Shown: positions 32,776-38,122 of the stretch, in pieces
How positions within the stretch are numbered: position 1 is the first letter of the stretch
How the letters are laid out: each line of letters opens with the position of its first letter
NCBI GenBank assembly: GCA_044224215.1
Contig: JBGAKX010000033.1
Coordinates: 1 to 38,122, forward strand
Source of the DNA: DAOMFM01 sp035429825
Lineage (GTDB): Bacteria; Acidobacteriota; Blastocatellia; UBA7656; JADIYM01
Direction of reading: 5' to 3'
DNA: 38,122 nt
Translations under genes and position numbers: made by a program
Notes under the pieces: generated by a model
Seen by the model: the letters and a program-made list of their open reading frames with translations, nothing else
Told to the model about the DNA's origin: nothing
The model's database searches: none

Positions 32776-34416
32776 TCACATCGTGAGCAGGGTGTAGATG
32801 CCGATCTGGATCACGGTGACGCGTTCACCGCGAACGACGGGGAGCATCGGCACGCCGGCGCGAGCGTAGTCGTCCTTGATCAGCAGCGCGAGCGCCCAGA
32901 AGTGGACGGGCGTCCAAAGAAACACGATCGCGAACAGGCACCACGCGAAAAGATTGAGGTTCCCGGTCACCGCGGCCCAACCGACGAGCGGCGGAAACGC
33001 TCCGGCTGCGCCCCCGATCACGATGTTGTTCCAGGTGCGGCGCTTGAGGTAGAGCGTGTAGACGATGACGTAGCAGACGAGTCCTGCGAACGCGAGCAGC
33101 GCCGTCAGCAGGTTTGCCGCGCCCCACAGGATTGCGAACGAGAGCCCGGCAAGCACGTAGGCAAACAGGAGGGCGTCGCGCGACGGGATCTTTCTCGTGA
33201 CGGTCGGCCTGCGTGCCGTTCGGTCCATGCGCACGTCGATGTCGCGATCGATGACCATGTTGATCGCGTTCGCCGAGCCCGCGGACATGTACCCGCCGAT
33301 CGCGACGGCGATGAAGAGCCACGTTCCAGGCCAGCCGCCCGCCGCGATGATCATCGCCGTCAGCGTAGTGAAAAGCAGAAGGCTGATGACGCGCGGTTTC
33401 GTGAGCTCGACGTAGTCGCGCCAGGTTGCCGCTGCGAGAGCCTCGCCCGCTGTCGTCGCGGCGGCGTCGAACGCCAGTTCGGTGGCGGTCGCGTCCTCGG
33501 CATGCTCGACCCCGACCGCAAACGCCTCGACGGTGGTCAGGACGAGCACGACCCAGACGACGTCGGCAAGCAGCAGATGCACGATCTGCATCGCAACCGG
33601 CGCAAGCAGCACCAGGTTCACGAGGCCGGCGAGAAGCTGCACGCCAAACAGGACGCACATCCAGCGCGCGAGACGGCGCACCGGCTCCGACGGGCGAAAG
33701 TGCCTGAGAAGTCCAGCGAGGAGAAGCAGATAGAGACCCACAGACGCTGCGAGCAACGGATGCAGCGGCCGCAGTTTGAGCAGGAAGTGGGCTGCCGGAT
33801 CCTTGTCCTGCAGAAAGCCTTCCGCGAGGCTTCCCGCGGGAAACAGCGTGTCGCCCAGTGCGGCAATGGCGCCTGTGAGTGCGAGCAGCACGGTGCACGC
33901 GATGCCGAACCAGACCGCGACACCGACGGCGCCCTGCCGGGACACGTTGAAGCGGCGTCCGGTCGAGCTCGACCACGCGGTCACGACGAGCGCGCTCAGG
34001 AGCAGGAAGGTGTTGACGAGGTGCAGCGAAATCGCCACGGCGCGCATCGGCGACTTGTTGTCGGCGACGAGGCCGAACAACACGAGACCGGCGCCTATGA
34101 CCGCTTCGGAAAGCGTGAAGACGAGGACCATCGTCGCGGCGCGAAAGACCGTTCGATCGTGACGGTAGCTGCGGTACGCCCACACAAATAAAGCAACGGC
34201 CAGCAGGAATGCCATCCCGCTGGTCGTTCTGTGTGCGAACTCGATGATCGTTTCGATTCGCTGTCCGAATGGAATGACCTGGCCGTTGCAGTCTGGCCAG
34301 TGACTTCCGCATCCGGCGCCCGAGTGGGTCGCGCGCACGAATGCGCCCCATAGGATGACGAGAACGTCAAACCCGAGGACACCCCAGGCAAACTTATGAA
34401 ACGAGAACTTCTTCAA
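32776..34416 (-). CDS. ctaA-ctaB: Haem A synthase-haem O synthase fusion (CtaA-CtaB), ended early by in-frame TGA
   Basis: The product is 546 residues to the TGA. The start is TTG 34416 with AGAAGG just upstream; an in-frame TAG four codons earlier excludes a longer form. Residues ~1-310 are COX15/CtaA (FVRATHSGAGCGSHWPDC, EFAHRTTSG, SLHLVNTFLLL, QIVHLLLAD), which oxidises haem O to haem A. From ~330 comes COX10/CtaB (YVELTKPRVISLLLFTT, NMVIDRDIDVRMDRTARRP, YTLYLKRRTWNNIVIGG, DDYARAGVPMLPVV), which farnesylates haem B. Such fusions are known beside oxidase genes in other bacteria. The product ends at TLLTM within the penultimate region of CtaB, lacking the last ~68 residues; the catalytic motifs are all before the stop. 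It is first in the ACIII/oxidase operon. Confidence 0.9.
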   Translation of the reverse strand: MKKFSFHKFAWGVLGFDVLVILWGAFVRATHSGAGCGSHWPDCNGQVIPFGQRIETIIEFAHRTTSGMAFLLAVALFVWAYRSYRHDRTVFRAATMVLVFTLSEAVIGAGLVLFGLVADNKSPMRAVAISLHLVNTFLLLSALVVTAWSSSTGRRFNVSRQGAVGVAVWFGIACTVLLALTGAIAALGDTLFPAGSLAEGFLQDKDPAAHFLLKLRPLHPLLAASVGLYLLLLAGLLRHFRPSEPVRRLARWMCVLFGVQLLAGLVNLVLLAPVAMQIVHLLLADVVWVVLVLTTVEAFAVGVEHAEDATATELAFDAAATTAGEALAAATWRDYVELTKPRVISLLLFTTLTAMIIAAGGWPGTWLFIAVAIGGYMSAGSANAINMVIDRDIDVRMDRTARRPTVTRKIPSRDALLFAYVLAGLSFAILWGAANLLTALLAFAGLVCYVIVYTLYLKRRTWNNIVIGGAAGAFPPLVGWAAVTGNLNLFAWCLFAIVFLWTPVHFWALALLIKDDYARAGVPMLPVVRGERVTVIQIGIYTLLTM

Positions 34417-34735
34417 TTGCCTTCTCTAGCAGGAACGCTGTTGTGAACCTCGTCGGGAACGAGTTCATGCCTTCCAAACGGCCCACGCGCCGCATAAAGG
34501 CGATTTGCGCTTTGAGAATTGAGAAACCGGCAATGGATCGAGGTGCCGGAGTGTACTACACATGATGGCGGTATTAAAGAAGCGAATCCCGCCAAACGAT
34601 TGGCCCAAAGGGCCAAATCGCCGGTCCCTCGTCGGTGTTTCGCCGGACCGGCACTTTATACCGGAAGGCGCCAACGTGTTCAAGACATGTATTGAAATAC
34701 TTTTCACAAGGGTCGCCGGTCACGTCCATTTGTGA
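34417..34735 (-). promoter_or_regulatory. Palindrome-rich leader of the ACIII/oxidase operon
   Basis: This is the sequence before the first operon gene, visibly AT-richer than its surroundings. It carries GTGTA-C-TACAC (34551-34561), TTGGCCC-AAA-GGGCCAA (34600-34616, extended by CGAT/ATCG with one bulge), GCCGGTCC/GGACCGGC (34620-34627 with 34645-34652) and GTATT-GA-AATAC (34689-34700). Some could be operators, others RNA hairpins in a long leader. Promoter boxes were not clear enough to place. Confidence 0.45.
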
Positions 34736-34798
34736 TCGGACCCGCACAATTCTCGCCACGGAACCGATCCGGGTGGGGGCGGGTTGGCACGACATATA

Positions 34799-35028
34799 AG
34801 CCCGCGAAGCGGGCGGCTCACGGGATAGCCCACGGTGAAGGGAGCGAAGCGACCGGAACCGTGGGTAGTCGTCGACATGCAAGACCGAGCCTGCGTGAGC
34901 AGGCGGCTCTCGAACCGCGAGTCGCCCGCCTCCGGCGGGCTCAGTCGGACGATTGACGCGACCCATGGTTCCGGTCGCTTCGCTCCCTTCACCGTGGGCT
35001 GTAGGCTGAGCCGCCCGCTTCGCGGGCT
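34799..35028. repeat. Large inverted-repeat element with internal hairpins
   Basis: Arms of 68 bases at 34799-34866 and 34961-35028 are complementary except for about six positions. They include an identical 34-base block around GGTGAAGGGAGCGAAGCGAC. Each arm starts with its own hairpin, GCCCGC-GAA-GCGGGC, followed by GGCTC. The 94-base middle holds GCCTGC-GTGA-GCAGGC and GCCCGCC-TCC-GGCGGGC, again each followed by a GGCTC-type spacer. No gene is supported here. The GAGCGAAGCGAC segment and the hairpin-plus-CGGCTC pattern match the array at 16 kb. Confidence 0.75.
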
Positions 35029-35072
35029 CGAGCCGCCGAACCGGGCCAGATACCGCGTGCCGCACGCACGAA

Positions 35073-35126
35073 GCGCCAGGCCCGCGAGCTGAGCGAGATG
35101 ATCGCACTCGCTCGCGGACCTGGCGC
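35073..35126 (-). terminator. Long hairpin after the acidic repeat protein gene
   Basis: 17-base arms (35073-35089 and 35110-35126) pair with one mismatch around a 20-base loop, 27 bases after the minus-strand stop at 35153. No T-run follows, so the terminator role is inferred from place and stability. Confidence 0.5.
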
Positions 35127-35152
35127 CCGTTGATTCAGGCCAAACTGGCCGG

Positions 35153-37048
35153 TTAGCTGCGCAGATCGTCACGAAGAGCACCGGCTTCCTCGCCGCCACC
35201 GCCATCGTCACCGCCATCGTCGCCGGCATCATCGCCGCCGTCGTCGTCACCACCGTCATCGCCGGGATCGCCGCCGTCGCCTGGGTCATCCTCGTCGGCA
35301 TCGGGCGTGCCGTCGTTGTCGTCGGTATCCTCCGCATCCGGCGTGCCGTCGTTGTCGTCGTCCGTATCCTCTTCATCCGGCGTCCCGTCCTCGTCCGAAT
35401 CCTCGCCGGCCTCGTTGTCGCCGTCCTCGTCGTCCGGGATTCCGTCGCCGTCGTCGTCCGTATCCTTGTCGTCCAGAATGCCGTCGTTGTCGTCGTCGGC
35501 GTCCTTCTCGTCCGGCGTTCCGTCACCGTCCGAGTCGTGGTCCGCGTCTTCGGCGTCGTCGACACCGTCGTTGTCGTCGTCGAGGTCGTCGACGTCGTCG
35601 ACGCCGTCGCCGTCATCGTCGTCGTCCTTCGCATCCGGAATGCCGTCGTTGTCGTCGTCGTCATCCTTGGCATTCGGTATGCCATCGTTGTCGTTGTCGT
35701 CGTCCTCGGCCTCCTTGGCGTCCGGTGTTCCGTCGCCATCCTCGTCAGCGTCCAACGAGTCGATGATGCCGTCGTTGTCGTCGTCGTCGTCGATCGCGTC
35801 CACTGCACCGTCGCCGTCCGTATCGACCTCGAGCGCGTCGATGATGCCGTCGCCGTCGTCATCGTTGTCCTTGTCGTCATTGATCCCGTCCCCATCGTCG
35901 TCGAGATCCTTGGCGTCAAAGATGCCGTCGTCGTCGTGGTCGAGATACGCCGTGTCCTCGTTGCCAACCGTGATGTCGTACTCGTCGACGCTGACCTCCA
36001 GGGCAAAGTCCTCGACATACGAATCGAACGACGCAAGCTCGGCGTCCGACACGGCCACGTCAAACGTGTCGACAGCGTCGTACGTCGTTTCGTCATAGAA
36101 CGCCCAGTAGTCGGTCGTTTCGCTCCACATCGCCACGTCGTACGTGTCCACGACGCTGTAGATGTCGACGATCGAGGAATCGACGACGTCGAAGTACTGG
36201 AATGCCCCCGGATCGACGATGCTGCAGTACGACGAAATGCCGTACCACTCGCCCGCAAGCTGGTACTCGTAGGCCAGCAGATCCACGTAGTAGTCGACCG
36301 AGATGTCGGTGACGGCCAGCAACGTGGTCAACGAATCGATGAGATCGGTCACGGCGGCGATATTCGACGCCGTCTTCCCGTAACTCGACTTGGACGCCTT
36401 GTCGCGCGTCGTCTTCAGCTGCGTCAGCGTCTGCTGGTATTTCGTCTTCAGCGCCGTGGCGTTCTGCTTCTCGGCTGCTGTCAGCGGCGTGCCCTTCTTC
36501 GCACGCGCAGCTCCCGGCCCGTACGTCTTTCGGAATGCCGTGTAGGCGCCGTTGAGCTTCTTGATGCCGTCGGCGACCTGGGCGTTGTTGATGCCGCTCA
36601 GCTTGTACGTGCTGTTGAGCTCGGAAATGCCCTTGCCGGTCCGGCCCATGCAGCGCTGCATGTCCTTGCTGTCGCGCGCCGTGATCGCCTTCGACAACAA
36701 CTTGATGTCGGCATTCGTCTTGCGCATCGCGGCAAAGAACGGCTGCTGCTTCTTGATCTTCGGGCTGACCTGCTTCGGATCAGCCGACTTGGTTGCCTTG
36801 CCGATCGACGCTGCCGCCTTGCGCATCGCGTCGGTGAGCTGTTTGCCGCTCGCCTTTGCCGCCGGCTGTGCCGCGGGCGCGACCGTGTGCGATGCGCGCG
36901 GAGCGTGCGCTGCGGCTCGCGCCTCGGCGGACGTCAGCATGGTCGTGATCACCATAGCGACGCTCACGACAGCGAGCGCGGCGCGGCTCCTGGTCTGAAG
37001 CCGTGTCCGGCCACCCGGGTTGGTAAGCAGGTACTTCAGGAAGTTCAT
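35153..37048 (-). CDS. Exported acidic protein with TSP3-like calcium-binding repeats
   Basis: The product is 631 residues. ATG 37048 has AAGGAG ten bases upstream; a TTG at 37054 is possible with closer spacing. A signal segment (AALAVVSVAMVITTMLTSAEA) precedes a basic, helical region (about 65-255, many Lys, Ala and Thr), then a Tyr/Asp/Val-rich region (about 255-365, such as YFDVVDSSIVDIYSVVDTYDV). From about 370 to 587 there are 16 units of about 13 residues of the type DDDxDGIxDAKD, the thrombospondin type 3 Ca2+-binding pattern. The last ~44 residues are Gly/Asp-rich. It is probably secreted or outer-membrane-associated and Ca2+-stabilised. No catalytic domain or sorting signal was recognised. 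Confidence 0.8.
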   Translation of the reverse strand: MNFLKYLLTNPGGRTRLQTRSRAALAVVSVAMVITTMLTSAEARAAAHAPRASHTVAPAAQPAAKASGKQLTDAMRKAAASIGKATKSADPKQVSPKIKKQQPFFAAMRKTNADIKLLSKAITARDSKDMQRCMGRTGKGISELNSTYKLSGINNAQVADGIKKLNGAYTAFRKTYGPGAARAKKGTPLTAAEKQNATALKTKYQQTLTQLKTTRDKASKSSYGKTASNIAAVTDLIDSLTTLLAVTDISVDYYVDLLAYEYQLAGEWYGISSYCSIVDPGAFQYFDVVDSSIVDIYSVVDTYDVAMWSETTDYWAFYDETTYDAVDTFDVAVSDAELASFDSYVEDFALEVSVDEYDITVGNEDTAYLDHDDDGIFDAKDLDDDGDGINDDKDNDDDGDGIIDALEVDTDGDGAVDAIDDDDDNDGIIDSLDADEDGDGTPDAKEAEDDDNDNDGIPNAKDDDDDNDGIPDAKDDDDDGDGVDDVDDLDDDNDGVDDAEDADHDSDGDGTPDEKDADDDNDGILDDKDTDDDGDGIPDDEDGDNEAGEDSDEDGTPDEEDTDDDNDGTPDAEDTDDNDGTPDADEDDPGDGGDPGDDGGDDDGGDDAGDDGGDDGGGGEEAGALRDDLRS

Positions 37049-37387
37049 AGTCAATCGTCTCCTTCGGGGTCAGCGCAGACACGTCTCCCCCGGTCCGAAT
37101 GGATGCGCACCTTCCCGTCAACGAACAGGCGAGAGCCGCCGTAACCGCGAAGGAGCAATCGAAGTTGTGTAGGTCAGTTTGAGTCGTGCGGAAGAATGCA
37201 GATGAACCGTCACACCCGAAGTATGCCGCGAACGCGCCGGGCCCGAGGGTTCTCAGATACTCGTCGTGCGCATGTGCTCACATCTTGAACTGGATTTCAA
37301 GACGGCGGGGCGTCTCGAGCCAGGGTTCCGATGCCTGCACGTGCGTCGCGCGTTGTCACATTACCGTGCTGTCAAAGACAATCCGTC
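37049..37387. other. Intergenic region, nothing recognisable
   Basis: This 339-base gap between two minus-strand genes holds the ribosome-binding site and presumably the promoter of the TSP3-like gene. I see no gene, strong hairpin or repeat in it. Confidence 0.4.
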
Positions 37388-38122
37388 CTATTTTCCTGCG
37401 GCCGGCATGTCGAACCGAGCATCGTCCACCGGCACGTTGTGCAGGATCTCTGTGAACGTATCGGTCCAACCGCCGTCCGACGTTAGCCAGGTCACCACGA
37501 AAGGCTCCTTCACCCCGCCAACGTCGCGGTAGTCGCTGTAATCGATCTGGAACGGCAGTCCGCCCAGGTAGGTCCGGTAGACGCCGGCACGGCGCAGCAG
37601 CAGGCCCGTCTGCGCGTCGAAATAGAACCGCTCGCGCACGCCGTCCACGGCAGTTCCCCTCACGACGTACACCGCACGGTCGCCGATCTTGTCCTGACCG
37701 ACAACGGCCGCGTTCGGAGCGAGCTCCTTGAGTCGGGTCGCCTTGAAGAACTCGGCATCGCGACGAATCTGCGCAAGCTGCATCCCTCGAAGCGGTGCAG
37801 CCGCACCAGGCTTGTCGCCCCGCACCTGCATCTTCCACGGTGCCGCCCCGCCGACGCCGACTGTCAACACGACGTTCGCTGGCGCGCCGATCGTCGTGAC
37901 ATTGACGAGCTTGTCGGTCCTTTTCGAAATCTCGACGACCGTTGACTTGTCACCGTCCGTCGTCACCTCGTTCGCCTTCGCCGACCGCGTCGTCACCTTG
38001 TCGAGCGCCGCCTGCCCGCCGAGCGCGCTGACATAGCTCTCGAGCACCTTCTCGATCGTCGGCAGGCCCGCGGGCGGCGGACCGGGAGGCGCTGTCGCCG
38101 AGGCGGGCTGGTCGATCGGAAC
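37388..38122 (-). CDS. Protein with lipoprotein-sorting-like C-terminal domain (5' part cut by window edge)
   Basis: The minus-strand frame is open to the right edge, showing 244 residues plus stop. A Pro/Ala linker (ASATAPPGPPPAGLPTIEK) leads into YVSALGGQAALDKVTTRSAK, then strand-rich sequence with VVGQDKIGDRAVYVVRG, RFYFDAQTGLLLRRAG and IDYSDYRDVGGVKEPF. This matches a domain related to outer-membrane lipoprotein-sorting (LolA/LolB-like) folds. In acidobacteria it often follows a cytochrome c domain in one chain (recollection), so the missing N-terminus may carry haem sites; none is visible here. The GTG at 38047 is internal, not the start. Confidence 0.7.
   Translation of the reverse strand, partial: VPIDQPASATAPPGPPPAGLPTIEKVLESYVSALGGQAALDKVTTRSAKANEVTTDGDKSTVVEISKRTDKLVNVTTIGAPANVVLTVGVGGAAPWKMQVRGDKPGAAAPLRGMQLAQIRRDAEFFKATRLKELAPNAAVVGQDKIGDRAVYVVRGTAVDGVRERFYFDAQTGLLLRRAGVYRTYLGGLPFQIDYSDYRDVGGVKEPFVVTWLTSDGGWTDTFTEILHNVPVDDARFDMPAAGK

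Noticed and set aside
34562..34735. 57-codon plus-strand frame in the operon leader
   Set aside because: No ribosome-binding site or recognisable peptide; the frame runs through palindromes that better explain the sequence.
35307..36258. Ser-rich plus-strand frame and Thr/Arg-rich minus-strand frame overlapping the TSP3-like gene
   Set aside because: Both are out-of-frame readings of GAC/GAT-rich repeat DNA; the Asp-rich frame has signal peptide, ribosome-binding site and the recognised repeat pattern.

Overview
The window is GC-rich, densely coded bacterial DNA. An Alternative Complex III (ACIII) operon joined to an A2-type, cytochrome c-fused haem-copper oxidase, together with an ArsS-like radical SAM protein, a DUF1579/TPR protein, a Haem_bd-type protein and PilB/GspE, fits an environmental acidobacterium, possibly Vicinamibacteria-like. 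That taxonomic placement is inference; there is no rRNA, tRNA or CRISPR array in the window to confirm it.

Left part (1-16000): an edge-truncated membrane GAF/PAS sensor histidine kinase (minus) is divergent from a DUF1254/DUF1214 lipoprotein, with a perfect operator-like inverted repeat between them. A minus-strand pair follows (GT2 glycosyltransferase overlapping an NAD-dependent epimerase by ATGA), then a TPR/DUF1579 exported protein, an 823-base gene-free gap, an exported beta-propeller-like protein, a REP-like palindrome cluster, an ArsS-type radical SAM enzyme, a bile acid:Na+ symporter-family carrier and a PilB/GspE ATPase. On the plus strand come a CrcB/Fluc fluoride channel, an ECF sigma factor overlapping its zinc-finger anti-sigma/FecR fusion partner, and a haem-binding-domain protein.

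Middle (16000-19400): a highly structured non-coding array (eight ~45-base hairpin units inside long inverted repeats) separates convergent genes. Next is a 705-residue fusion combining a 4-TM membrane domain, two c-type haem domains, an FAD/NAD(P) reductase and a plant-type 2Fe-2S ferredoxin. Peptide deformylase follows, then a terminator.

Right part (19457-34416, minus strand): one tightly packed respiratory operon, transcribed from right to left: ctaA-ctaB fusion, actA, actB, actC, actD, actE, actF, a membrane-anchored accessory protein, SCO1, and oxidase subunits II (with fused cytochrome c), I, III and IV. It would carry electrons from quinol through ACIII to the oxidase, with haem A synthesis and CuA assembly encoded in the same unit. 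The ctaB part is interrupted by an in-frame TGA, after which the frame continues for the last ~68 codons. Upstream of the operon lie a palindrome-rich leader and a second large inverted-repeat element resembling the array at 16 kb. The window ends with an acidic calcium-binding-repeat (TSP3-like) exported protein and the C-terminal part of an edge-truncated protein with a lipoprotein-sorting-like domain.
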